DNA of 11,684 nt from positions 1 to 11,684 of the forward strand of contig CAZPJD010000118.1 in assembly GCA_964586775.1 (NCBI GenBank), written 5' to 3'. The position numbers were made by a program, and so were the translations under genes. This DNA is from JADLEX01 sp964586775. GTDB taxonomy: Bacteria > Lernaellota > Lernaellaia > JACKCT01. The notes under the pieces are model-generated. The model was not told where the DNA came from. It was given only the letters and a program-made list of their open reading frames with translations, and did no database searches. This document shows positions 1 through 6,318 of this stretch, piece after piece. Within the stretch, counting starts at the first letter, position 1. Each line of letters begins with the position of its first letter.

Positions 1-84
1 CTCGTGCTTCTGGTTCAGGATCTGGTTGAAGTGGCTGCGGTAGAGGTCGAAATCCGAGAGCGGCGGGGTCTGTTTTGGCGTCAT
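1..84 (-). CDS. IS5-family transposase, N-terminal fragment (runs off window)
   Basis: Only the first 28 codons lie in the window. The ATG is at 84-82, preceded by GGTGA as a short-spaced ribosome binding site. The peptide begins MTPKQTPPLSDFDLY and continues with RSHFNQILNQKHE. This resembles the N-terminal DUF772-type domain of IS5/IS1182-like transposases, which carry a D-L-[FY]-R then an L-x-x-[IL]-[IL]-N-x-x-H-x-L pattern about 15-30 residues in. The rest, including the DDE catalytic core, is outside the window, so intactness cannot be judged. The inner end of the element should lie somewhere between 130 and 277, where the sequence is A+T-rich, but no terminal repeat can be assigned without the other end. 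Family call is by recollection of the motif, so moderately confident. Confidence 0.6.
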   Translation of the reverse strand, partial: MTPKQTPPLSDFDLYRSHFNQILNQKHE

Positions 85-85
85 C

Positions 86-129
86 TTTCACCGGGTTTTG
101 GGGGTGGATATGCCCGATTCCCGGTGAAA
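86..129 (-). promoter_or_regulatory. Hairpin over the transposase ribosome binding site
   Basis: TTTCACCGGG (86-95) and CCCGGTGAAA (120-129) are perfect 10-bp inverted repeats with a 24-nt loop. On the transposase mRNA the 3' arm contains the GGTGA Shine-Dalgarno-like sequence directly before the ATG at 84. Folding would hide the ribosome binding site when the message starts upstream of position 129. Many insertion sequences use this to avoid being activated by read-through from outside genes; applying it here is inference. Confidence 0.5.
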
Positions 130-277
130 AGAACTAGCACAAATAACCCATATTGTCCAGCGTTTTCAATGAGTTAAAGCGATTTTCAGGGGCGACGCAA
201 TCCCAGATCGAATATTGTAGATCCGAATCGAACCGCCGCACGAATATACTAATTGGATTTCGCATCTCGCCACACTG

Positions 278-1294
278 TTAGATATAAGAAAGGCGCTCCA
301 ACAGCGGCCTAAAAAATTCCACCAACCTCACGCCAACGTCCGATGGTTCGACTTCATCACCGATAAAAGCCTTGGAGCGTATGTTTAGTTCCAATTTCGG
401 TCCACTTTTCGTATTTATCTTTTCGGACTGCGAAATGGCGTTAATCGCTTCGTGTTGAGATCGCCAACAAGCCACAACTTCGTTTATCGCGTCTTCATTA
501 TTTACGAAAGCTATATGCAATTTGAGTAAAGGAAGATTTCGGGGCGAAATCCAAACATCCGGAGCGCGCTCATGGCCATTAATATAAACTTCCACGCGGT
601 CACCGGGATAAACAGTTTTCCATCCCAAATTTTTAGCCATATTTTTTAACTCACTCCAGTGCTTTTGAAATTCGCTTTCATTTTGGATTTTGTTGGGATC
701 ATCGGGACGTGGCAACGTGAATCCGATTGACGGCCCACAAAATCCCTTTTCATCAAAATATTCACTCAACCATATTGTCCACTGATTTCTTGAAGCGCCT
801 AACATTTCATAGAAATTGCGCCAAAGAAAGTATTGCTGCTCGGAAATATCAAGGCCGAATCGAGGACGAATGTATTTGCTATTTTCCAACACCTGACTTG
901 AAATATCTTCGCTTTCGTTAGCCCGAATGAACATCAACGCATCGCAAGGTAGCTTTAAATACTTTTCCAATTGAAGCTCCCCGTCTATATCAATGGTCTG
1001 ATCTGCGTCGATTTTATTTTCGCACAATATCGTCTTGCCTCGTGCTGTCTTGATTATCATGTCAACACAACTGCTTTTTCCCGTTTGCTCATTTGGAAAA
1101 TTTTTCTGAGTCTCGACATCATCGATTTTGTCGTTTCCCCAATTGCGTTGTTGAAAGTAAGGATCTAATGCCAATTTATAAAACTGGTTTCTAACAAATT
1201 CGTCCACCTTTAAGGCGATCGCAAAAAATTCCGTCAGAATGTCTTCCTTCGATGATGTAAGATTATCGATTCTGCGTAATGGATGCCATACCAT
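278..1294 (-). CDS. PD-(D/E)XK nuclease superfamily protein (PDDEXK_4-like)
   Basis: A 338-residue soluble protein. The nuclease-like core is near residues 70-115: Asp78 in SSCVDMII, then Glu92-x-Lys94 in ILCENKI, then a Gln108-x3-Tyr112 element in GELQLEKYL. This D...ExK...QxxxY order is the signature of PD-(D/E)XK enzymes of the RecB-like/PDDEXK_4 type, which bind or cut DNA. The C-terminal 200 residues are not recognised. The ATG at 1294 has GGGAGG five bases upstream and a good promoter before it, so the start is well supported. Base composition is clearly lower in G+C than the genes to the right, and an IS5-type transposase lies just downstream, both suggesting horizontal acquisition. 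No methylase or other restriction partner is present within the window. Likely a defence or mobile-element nuclease, but its substrate cannot be told from the sequence. Confidence 0.72.
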   Translation of the reverse strand: MVWHPLRRIDNLTSSKEDILTEFFAIALKVDEFVRNQFYKLALDPYFQQRNWGNDKIDDVETQKNFPNEQTGKSSCVDMIIKTARGKTILCENKIDADQTIDIDGELQLEKYLKLPCDALMFIRANESEDISSQVLENSKYIRPRFGLDISEQQYFLWRNFYEMLGASRNQWTIWLSEYFDEKGFCGPSIGFTLPRPDDPNKIQNESEFQKHWSELKNMAKNLGWKTVYPGDRVEVYINGHERAPDVWISPRNLPLLKLHIAFVNNEDAINEVVACWRSQHEAINAISQSEKINTKSGPKLELNIRSKAFIGDEVEPSDVGVRLVEFFRPLLERLSYI

Positions 1295-1326
1295 CTCGTC
1301 CTCCCGACGTTTAGCCGATGTCTCGA

Positions 1327-1355
1327 ATTTTAACGGCCATGCGAAGGCACGTCAA
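1327..1355 (-). promoter_or_regulatory. Sigma-70-type promoter for the PD-(D/E)XK gene
   Basis: Reading the minus strand, TTGACG (1355-1350) and TAAAAT (1332-1327) are separated by exactly 17 bases, each matching five of six consensus positions. Transcription would start near 1320, about 25 bases before the ATG at 1294, leaving room for the GGGAGG ribosome binding site. The promoter sits at the edge of the low-G+C patch. Confidence 0.65.
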
Positions 1356-1414
1356 TACCGAAGCACACGCCCGCGCGAAACCCATCCGCGCGCGACGCCT
1401 CGCCGCTCACCTTG

Positions 1415-1867
1415 TCACCCAAACAACCTCGGATCCCACGGAACAAGCTGCGTTGGTTCCCACACGAGTTTCGGAAAATCGGGGTGCGTGGTGTTCAGGA
1501 CAACGTTTCGCTCGTAGGGGCGGCCGGGCACCGACGGGACGATGAGGGCGACGCTCTTCGCACCCGTCACCCACGCCGCGCCGACGGCGCGCGCCGCGGA
1601 TTGATCGTCGGGATCGTCCCATCCCTTCGGGAGATCGGTCGCCGTCAATTCGACCACGCGGATGCCGCGCGCGATGACGACCCACCGCGCGTGGGCGGGC
1701 GGCGGCGCGGTGGTCGCCGTGTGCACCACGTTTTCCAGCAGCGCGGTCGCGAAGTGCTCGGACAGATACAGCACGTGCTGCCCCGCCGCGTTCCAGCGGT
1801 TGGCCCGGCCCGACGTACGCAGCGGGTCCCACGTCCGCGCGCAGACGCGCACCGCGCGGATCGTCAT
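1415..1867 (-). CDS. RES-domain toxin of a type II toxin-antitoxin module
   Basis: A 150-residue protein that is almost entirely one RES domain. Hallmarks: Arg-rich GRANRWN at 20-26, VLYLSE at 32-37 with the conserved Tyr34, ATALLENVVH at 40-49 with the conserved Glu45, then a PS dipeptide at 111-112 and NVVLNTTHPDF at 121-131, matching the family's N-x-x-[IL]-N-x-x-H-P ending. Characterised RES toxins degrade NAD+ or ADP-ribosylate a metabolic enzyme using the Arg/Tyr/Glu set. The start ATG (1867-1865) shares one base with the TGA of the upstream antitoxin, so the two are translationally coupled. Longer in-frame extension upstream would run through the antitoxin gene and is rejected. Length (about 150 aa) is normal, and no disruption is seen. 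Confidence 0.85.
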   Translation of the reverse strand: MTIRAVRVCARTWDPLRTSGRANRWNAAGQHVLYLSEHFATALLENVVHTATTAPPPAHARWVVIARGIRVVELTATDLPKGWDDPDDQSAARAVGAAWVTGAKSVALIVPSVPGRPYERNVVLNTTHPDFPKLVWEPTQLVPWDPRLFG

Positions 1868-2334
1868 CAGACCGGCGCTCCCTCTTCGATGCGCGCCAGC
1901 AACTCCAGCACGGCGGGCAGGCCGCCGTCGGACGCGGCGACCGCGATGGGTGCCTCGCCACGCAGGCGCGGGTGCGGCGTGACGAGAAACTTTTCGGCGG
2001 TGGCGTGGCCCGGCTCGGGCCACAGGCGGCGCGCCTCGCGCAGCACCCGGCCGACCGACGCGATCCGCGCGGCCTCGGCCGCCGACAGCGCCGACGCGCC
2101 CCTGGCGCGGCGCTTCCACGATCGTTCCGACACCAGCAATTGAAGCAGCCGGGGCCGGGCCTCCGCCGACTCGACGGCGCGCTCGAGAAACGACTCGACG
2201 GTGGCGGAGCTGAACGCCTTGCGCTCGATGCCTTTTTGCAGGTCGTCGTAAACGCCGATCCAGTCCCGGTCACCGAAGATCCCGGCGATGAACCGCTTCG
2301 AGATCGCGCTCTCCCGCGTGCGCGCGTGCGTCAT
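1867..2334 (-). CDS. Xre/MbcA/ParS-family antitoxin (DUF2384)
   Basis: A 155-residue protein, partner of the RES toxin it overlaps by one base. The C-terminal half (about 82-152) has the MbcA/ParS/Xre toxin-binding pattern: LSAAEAARIASVGRVL, a helix ending LWPEPGHATAEKFL, then PHPRLRGEAPI and a final SDGGLPAVLELLARIEEG. The region around 40-75 likely forms the Xre-like helix-turn-helix part. The start at 2334 (MTHARTRES) is chosen because GGGAGGTG lies four bases upstream; in-frame ATGs at 2370 and 2379 fall at or before the predicted transcription start. Such antitoxins neutralise RES toxins and repress their own operon, which fits the inverted repeat over the promoter. Confidence 0.83.
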   Translation of the reverse strand: MTHARTRESAISKRFIAGIFGDRDWIGVYDDLQKGIERKAFSSATVESFLERAVESAEARPRLLQLLVSERSWKRRARGASALSAAEAARIASVGRVLREARRLWPEPGHATAEKFLVTPHPRLRGEAPIAVAASDGGLPAVLELLARIEEGAPV

Positions 2335-2365
2335 GACCACCTCCCGCGTGGCCGCAAGGGTGCGG

Positions 2366-2396
2366 GCCATCTGGTACAAATTCTAGACCAGTTGGC
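2366..2396. promoter_or_regulatory. Candidate antitoxin operator (inverted repeat)
   Basis: GCCATCTGGT (2366-2375) and ACCAGTTGGC (2387-2396) form an inverted repeat with 9 of 10 bases paired and an 11-bp spacer. The half-site centres are 21 bp apart, two DNA turns, suiting a dimeric regulator bound on one face. The repeat covers the -10 element and predicted start of the toxin-antitoxin promoter, so binding would block transcription. That the antitoxin is the binder is inferred from family behaviour. Confidence 0.6.
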
Positions 2397-2408
2397 ACAA
2401 CGGAGCAA
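2380..2408 (-). promoter_or_regulatory. Promoter of the RES/Xre operon
   Basis: On the minus strand TTGCTC (2408-2403) and TAGAAT (2385-2380, five of six matches) are 17 bases apart. The start would be near 2373, giving a leader of about 38 bases to the ATG at 2334. The -35 element is weak (three of six), as is common at regulated promoters. Confidence 0.5.
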
Positions 2409-2470
2409 GGCGGGGACGGCCCGCACCCCACGCCTTCGCGGCTGTCGCCGCTTCGGCGCGGCAGGCCCGG

Positions 2471-2538
2471 CCCCTCTCCCGTCTGACGGGAGAGGGGTGG
2501 CGAGCAACGCGAGCCGGGGTGAGGGTATTCCTCACCCC
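2471..2538 (+). repeat. Palindromic intergenic repeat, copy 1
   Basis: A 27-base near-palindrome (CCCCTCTCCCGTC, one base, GACGGGAGAGGGG; 2471-2497) is followed by a 28-base tail TGGCGAGCAACGCGAGCCGG and GGTGAGGG. A second perfect 9-bp stem, GGGGTGAGG (2516-2524) with CCTCACCCC (2530-2538), closes the unit. The same head and tail occur in opposite orientation at 5652-5706. Copy 1 lies 3' of glnD and its right arm contains the glnD stop codon. The stems could end or stabilise the glnD message, but no T-run follows, so it is best called a REP-like element. Confidence 0.75.
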
Positions 2539-5090
2539 ACCGCGGCCGCCAGGTGTTCGCGCAGTTCGCGGGCGCGGCGGCCCGTCACCTTTTCGCCGCC
2601 GGCGTCGGTGACGTAAAAGGCGTCGATGGCGCGGCCCGCGATCGTGTTCACCTTGGCGAGGTGGATCGTCAGGCCGAACTCGAAGATGGCGTTCGTCACG
2701 CGGTAAAGCAGCCCCGGGCGGTCGGCCGTCCACACCTCCACCACCGTCTTGCGCGACGCGCCGTGGTTGTCGATACGCACCTCGGTCGCCACGTGGGGAT
2801 TCGCGCCGCGCTCCAGAATCCTCTTCGCCCCCGCCGCGATCAGCTCCTCCACCGTGCGCGCGCCGGACAGCACCGCGCGCAGATCGGCCGTGAGGCGTTT
2901 TTCGAGCGTCGCCGGCTCGATGCCCTCGACGCGGGGGATGAACTGCACATTGTCGAGCGCGAGGCCGCCCGCCGTGTTGAACGCCTGCACGCCGAGGATG
3001 TTGAGGTTTTGCGCCGCGAAGACTCCCGCCACGCGCGCCAAAAACCCCGCGCGATCGGGCGCGCACACCGTCGCGTCCCACGGCGCCGCCTCCGCGCCCG
3101 CGCCAACGTCGTGCGACTCGCCGCGAGACACGCGCACCACGGGCTCCTCGGCCTCGGCGTAAGCCGCGAGCGCCTGCAGGTGCCGCCGCGCCATCGTCTC
3201 GCCGAGCCACGCGGGGTGCTCGCGCTCCATCTGCGCGAAGTACGCGTCGCGCAGTTCGGCCGTGCCCACGTCGGCCACGGCGCGCTCCACCGCGCGCACG
3301 AGACTCTCGTGATCGCGGCGCGCGGAGCCGTGCGTCATGATGGCCATGGTGTCGGCGTGCAGCGCGCGCAGCAGGTCGGCGCGCCAGCCCGTCCACACGC
3401 CGGGCCCCACCGCGCGCATATCGCAGTAGGTGATGACGTAGAGCGCGTCGAGGCTGCCCGGGTCGCCCGCCATGCGCTCGGCGAGCTCGCGGCAGACGGA
3501 GGGGTCTTCGATGTCGCGGGTGTGCGCCGCGCGAGAGAGCGATTCGTGCTCGCGCACCAGACGCACCACGAATTCCGTCTCGTCCTCGGACAGCCCGAGG
3601 CGCAGGCACACGACCGGGGCCATGCGCGCGCCGCGATCCAGATGGCCGGGGCCGCCGACCTTGCCGGAATCGTGCAGCAGCAGCGCGAGACGCACCAGAT
3701 CGGGGCGGCGAAGCGCGGGGGCGAGATCGACCAGCGGCGGCGGGCCGAGCCGGGCGCGCAGGCGGTCGAAGAAGCCGATCGCGATAAGCGTGTGCTCGTC
3801 GGCGGGGTAGCTGTGAAAGACGTCGTAGGGCACCAGCCCGCGCAAATCGCCGAAGGGCGGGATGTATGCGCCGAGCAGGCCGATCGAGTGCAGCGCGCGC
3901 AGGGCGTCGCCCGCCCACTCGCGCCCGAGCAGGTCCATGAAGGCGCGCGCGGCGGCCTCGTTCTCGCGCGCGTCGTCGTTCACCGTCGCGGCGAGGCCCG
4001 CGAGGCGCGACTTTGTGCGCTCCGACAAAAACAGCCCCGTGCCCGCCAAGCGCGCCATGGCGGCGAAGACCTCGGCGTGGGGGGCGCGCGCGAATTGTTC
4101 CTCGGGCAAAAAGAGCAGATCGCCGCAGGCCGCCGCGCCGGGGGCGATGTCGTCACGGGGCGCGAGATCGGCGGCAGGCACATCGGCCTCGGCCACGCGA
4201 TGCGCGAAGCGCGTGATGCGGTCCGCCGCGGCGAAGTAGTCCTTGAGCATGGCCTTGGCGGCCTCGGCCTCGCCCGCGCCCTGATAGCCCAGCAGGATCG
4301 CGGCCTCGGGCTGGACCGCCGTGCGAAGCACATCGGCCGGGCCGCGCTCGCGAAACTGCGTCTCGTGACGCAGCCGCAGCAGCAGGTCCACCGCCTGACG
4401 CAGCTCGACGAGACCCACCCGCGTGGCCGCGCCGTGCTCGATGAGCCGCGCGTCCAAGTCGCGCCGCCCCCAGCGCACCTGCGCGCTCCACACGGCGATC
4501 TGGTGATCGCGCAGCCCGCCCGGCGAATTTTTCACGTCGGGCTCCAGCACGTGCACGGTGGGGGGATAATCGGGATCGACCGACGGCGCGGCACGGCGCG
4601 GGATGCGCCCGGCGTAGTCGCCCGCCGCGATGGCGAGGTCGAGCCGAGATTCGAGATCGCGCGCGAGGGCGGCGTCGCCCGCGACGAAGTGCGCGTCGAG
4701 CAGCGCGGTGAGGGCCTCGGGGTCCTCGCGGGCGCGGTCCAGCATCTGGGCGATGGTGCCGAACTGCTGGCCGGTTTTGACCTTCGCGTCCCAGAGCGGA
4801 TAGAGGATCTTTTCGGCGGTCGCTTCGGCGGCGGCGCGCTCGGCGGACTCGGGCAGCAGCAGGACGAAATCGACGTCGCTCCACGGCGAGGGATCGCCGC
4901 GACCGATCGAACCCGTCGCGCACAGCGCCGCGCCCAGCTTGTCCGCCCCCGACGCGGCGAAGAGATCGGCCAGCTCGCGCCGCCACCATCGGGCGAACCG
5001 CATGCCGACGGCGAATCCGCCGTCGCCGCGCCGATGCGCCGTGCGCAGCCGCTCGCGTTTGTGTTCGAGCCGCGTCCTCAGTTCGTCCAC
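2532..5090 (-). CDS. glnD: [Protein-PII] uridylyltransferase/uridylyl-removing enzyme GlnD
   Basis: This 852-residue enzyme senses glutamine and adds or removes UMP on the PII signalling protein, controlling nitrogen assimilation. The family's full domain order is present. The nucleotidyltransferase has GSIGRGDPSPWSDVDF at 60-75 with metal ligands Asp72 and Asp74. The GlnD linker shows PDVKNSPGGLRD at 184-195. YDVFHSYPADEHTL at 422-435 leads to the HD hydrolase, with His473-Asp474 in LLLHDSGK and His483 in the following Gly-rich loop. Next comes the family-specific YCDMRAVGPGVW at 555-566. Two C-terminal ACT domains (about 671-740 and 781-850) bind glutamine. The start is GTG at 5090 with GGAG five bases upstream; no better ATG precedes Met30. 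The length is close to the usual 850-950. No PII gene is adjacent. The stop codon falls inside a palindromic repeat. Confidence 0.95.
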   Translation of the reverse strand: MDELRTRLEHKRERLRTAHRRGDGGFAVGMRFARWWRRELADLFAASGADKLGAALCATGSIGRGDPSPWSDVDFVLLLPESAERAAAEATAEKILYPLWDAKVKTGQQFGTIAQMLDRAREDPEALTALLDAHFVAGDAALARDLESRLDLAIAAGDYAGRIPRRAAPSVDPDYPPTVHVLEPDVKNSPGGLRDHQIAVWSAQVRWGRRDLDARLIEHGAATRVGLVELRQAVDLLLRLRHETQFRERGPADVLRTAVQPEAAILLGYQGAGEAEAAKAMLKDYFAAADRITRFAHRVAEADVPAADLAPRDDIAPGAAACGDLLFLPEEQFARAPHAEVFAAMARLAGTGLFLSERTKSRLAGLAATVNDDARENEAAARAFMDLLGREWAGDALRALHSIGLLGAYIPPFGDLRGLVPYDVFHSYPADEHTLIAIGFFDRLRARLGPPPLVDLAPALRRPDLVRLALLLHDSGKVGGPGHLDRGARMAPVVCLRLGLSEDETEFVVRLVREHESLSRAAHTRDIEDPSVCRELAERMAGDPGSLDALYVITYCDMRAVGPGVWTGWRADLLRALHADTMAIMTHGSARRDHESLVRAVERAVADVGTAELRDAYFAQMEREHPAWLGETMARRHLQALAAYAEAEEPVVRVSRGESHDVGAGAEAAPWDATVCAPDRAGFLARVAGVFAAQNLNILGVQAFNTAGGLALDNVQFIPRVEGIEPATLEKRLTADLRAVLSGARTVEELIAAGAKRILERGANPHVATEVRIDNHGASRKTVVEVWTADRPGLLYRVTNAIFEFGLTIHLAKVNTIAGRAIDAFYVTDAGGEKVTGRRARELREHLAAAVG

Positions 5091-5189
5091 GCGCGCTCCG
5101 TTTCGGGGGAGTCCTCACACACCCTTATGGGACGGCGGGGGCGTTGGCAAGAGCGCCGGGCAACCGCCGAACTTGTCATGCCGCCGACG

Positions 5190-5217
5190 TTGACGCGCCG
5201 GGCGGGCGTGGAATGAT
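5190..5217 (+). promoter_or_regulatory. Possible sigma-70-type promoter for the SnoaL-like gene
   Basis: TTGACG (5190-5195, five of six matches) and AATGAT (5212-5217, four of six) are 16 bases apart. A start near 5224 would leave a leader of about 25 bases with GGAG at 5237-5240. It lies in the 157-base divergent gap shared with glnD. For glnD itself only a poor match was found. Confidence 0.4.
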
Positions 5218-5247
5218 TTGCGCTTCAACGCAAACCGGAGAAACGAT

Positions 5248-5649
5248 ATGAGCGCGCATCTGGCGACGGTTCAGGACATCTATGCGTGTTTCGGGCGGGG
5301 CGACATCCCCGGCATTCTCGCGCACGTGGCGGACGACGCGCGATGGGAGCACGACGCGACGGATCACGGCATCCCGTGGCTGCGGTCCGGCGTCGGACGC
5401 GATCACGTGCTGAAGTTTTTTGAAGAACTCGCCGCGGTGGACATCACCGTCTTCGACGTCCGCAATCTGCTGGCCGGCGGCAATCAGGTTGCGGCGGTGA
5501 TCTGGCTCGAAGCGACGGTGAAGGCCACGGGCGGGCAGTTCAAGGACTTCGAGTTGCACCTGTGGACGTTCAACGGCGAGGGCAAGGTCAGCGCCTATCG
5601 TCACTTCGTGGACACCGTCAGCATGTGGAAGGCGCTGCACGGGAAGTAG
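5248..5649 (+). CDS. SnoaL/NTF2-like small protein
   Basis: A 133-residue cytosolic protein with the NTF2/SnoaL-like pattern: an N-terminal helix (TVQDIYACFGRGDIPGILAH), DDARWEHDA at 29-37, then a helix GRDHVLKFFEEL at 50-61, and C-terminal strands containing LHLWTFNGEGKVSAYRHFVDT. This alpha+beta cone fold serves polyketide cyclases, ketosteroid isomerase-like enzymes and many orphan stress or binding proteins, so the fold does not reveal the substrate. The ATG at 5248 is favoured by GGAG seven bases upstream; an in-frame TTG at 5218 lacks a ribosome binding site. It is divergent from glnD and convergent with the DUF3592-like gene, so probably monocistronic. Nothing in context gives a pathway. 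Confidence 0.7.
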   Translation: MSAHLATVQDIYACFGRGDIPGILAHVADDARWEHDATDHGIPWLRSGVGRDHVLKFFEELAAVDITVFDVRNLLAGGNQVAAVIWLEATVKATGGQFKDFELHLWTFNGEGKVSAYRHFVDTVSMWKALHGK

Positions 5650-5651
5650 AG

Positions 5652-5706
5652 CCCTCACCCCGCCTCGCTTCGCTCAGCACCCCTCTCCCATCAGATGGGA
5701 GAGGGG
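5652..5706 (-). repeat. Palindromic intergenic repeat, copy 2 (inverted)
   Basis: Reading the minus strand, CCCCTCTCCCATC, one base, GATGGGAGAGGGG (5706-5680) is followed by a tail to 5652 ending GGGGTGAGGG. Compared with copy 1 (2471-2523), the 28-base tail differs at five positions, and the head differs by a paired change, G-C to A-T, that preserves the stem. It fills most of the 74-base gap between the convergent SnoaL-like and DUF3592-like genes, where a bidirectional hairpin could act as a transcript end, though T-runs are lacking. Confidence 0.75.
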
Positions 5707-5723
5707 ACGGGCCGCCGCCCCCG

Positions 5724-6164
5724 TTACAACCCCTTCACCTCGACGGAGTCGACGGCGATCTTCGTACGCTCCGCGGGGTCGTATTTCAGGTTCACGCGCG
5801 CGCCGGGTTGGAACTGCGGCAGGTACACCGGCGAAATAATCATCTTCGTCTCGGTCTCGTATGTTTCGCCGCCCTCGGGCTCGACGCGCACCTTCAGGAT
5901 CACCTGCGGTTGATCGTTGTAGCGGTTGCCCGTGTCCTCGATGCCCAGGATGACGCCCTTCGCCGCGACGCCGGTCTTGAGCAGCTCGTCGCGCTCGCAC
6001 TCGGGCGCGAGGAATGAAAAGAGCATCGTTCCCGCGAAGGCGACGACGAGAAACACGATCCCCGCGCCGAGCGCCGCACCCTGTAGTGGACCGGTGCGTT
6101 TCTTGCCGGAGTAGTCCACCGTGTAGCTCTTGCCGGGCTCGATCGGTTCGGGCATGCCGGTCAT
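5724..6164 (-). CDS. DUF3592-like membrane-anchored protein
   Basis: A 146-residue protein with an N-terminal hydrophilic segment, one hydrophobic segment at about 27-52 (ALGAGIVFLVVAFAGTMLFS core) and a beta-rich tail. The tail reads GVILGIEDTGNRYNDQP, then V-E-P-E-G-G, then LPQFQPGARVNLKYDPAE. This is the pattern of DUF3592-type and related short domains, where a conserved 'dTG...N.qP...l.v.v' strand pair precedes 'PG..v.v.yDP'. Function of the family is unknown; the domain is probably outside the membrane. The ATG at 6164 has AAGGAG six bases upstream, better than the upstream in-frame ATG at 6215. It is divergent from the FHA/sigma-54 activator with 154 bases between, where no strong promoter was found for either gene. 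Confidence 0.65.
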   Translation of the reverse strand: MTGMPEPIEPGKSYTVDYSGKKRTGPLQGAALGAGIVFLVVAFAGTMLFSFLAPECERDELLKTGVAAKGVILGIEDTGNRYNDQPQVILKVRVEPEGGETYETETKMIISPVYLPQFQPGARVNLKYDPAERTKIAVDSVEVKGL

Positions 6165-6318
6165 GGGGCGCTCCTTGCGCGGGTCGCGTCTCGGATTGAA
6201 GTGATGCCCCACCATAATCGCCCTGCCGCGTCGCGCAAGCCGGACCTTCGGTCAAAGTTGTGCGCGTCCGAAAAATCGACGTAAATGTATGCACGCAAAT
6301 ACCCGGGAGGCGCGGCGC

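Noticed and set aside
130..277. The inner terminal repeat of the IS5-type element
   Set aside because: Without the other end of the element or a target duplication in view, no boundary can be supported.
2335..2379. Upstream ATGs (2379, 2370) as the antitoxin start
   Set aside because: They lie at or before the predicted transcription start and have no ribosome binding site, whereas 2334 follows GGGAGGTG.
2383..3918. A 511-codon minus-strand frame overlapping glnD
   Set aside because: Out of frame with glnD and Arg/Ala/Gly-rich without recognisable motifs; a codon-bias shadow.
2553..5216. An 887-codon open frame on the plus strand opposite glnD
   Set aside because: It is the mirror of glnD in a G+C-rich gene where antisense stops are rare; the translation is Arg/Ala/His-rich with no domain, while the minus strand encodes every GlnD motif.
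6289..6318. ATG at 6289 as the activator start
   Set aside because: No ribosome binding site precedes it; the ATG at 6319 has GGGAGG eight bases upstream and leads straight into the first strand of the FHA-like region.
6165..6318. Promoters in the divergent gap between the DUF3592-like gene and the activator
   Set aside because: The best pairs (TTGCGC-N16-TATGGT on minus, TTGTGC-N17-GTAAAT on plus) match too few consensus positions to report as features.
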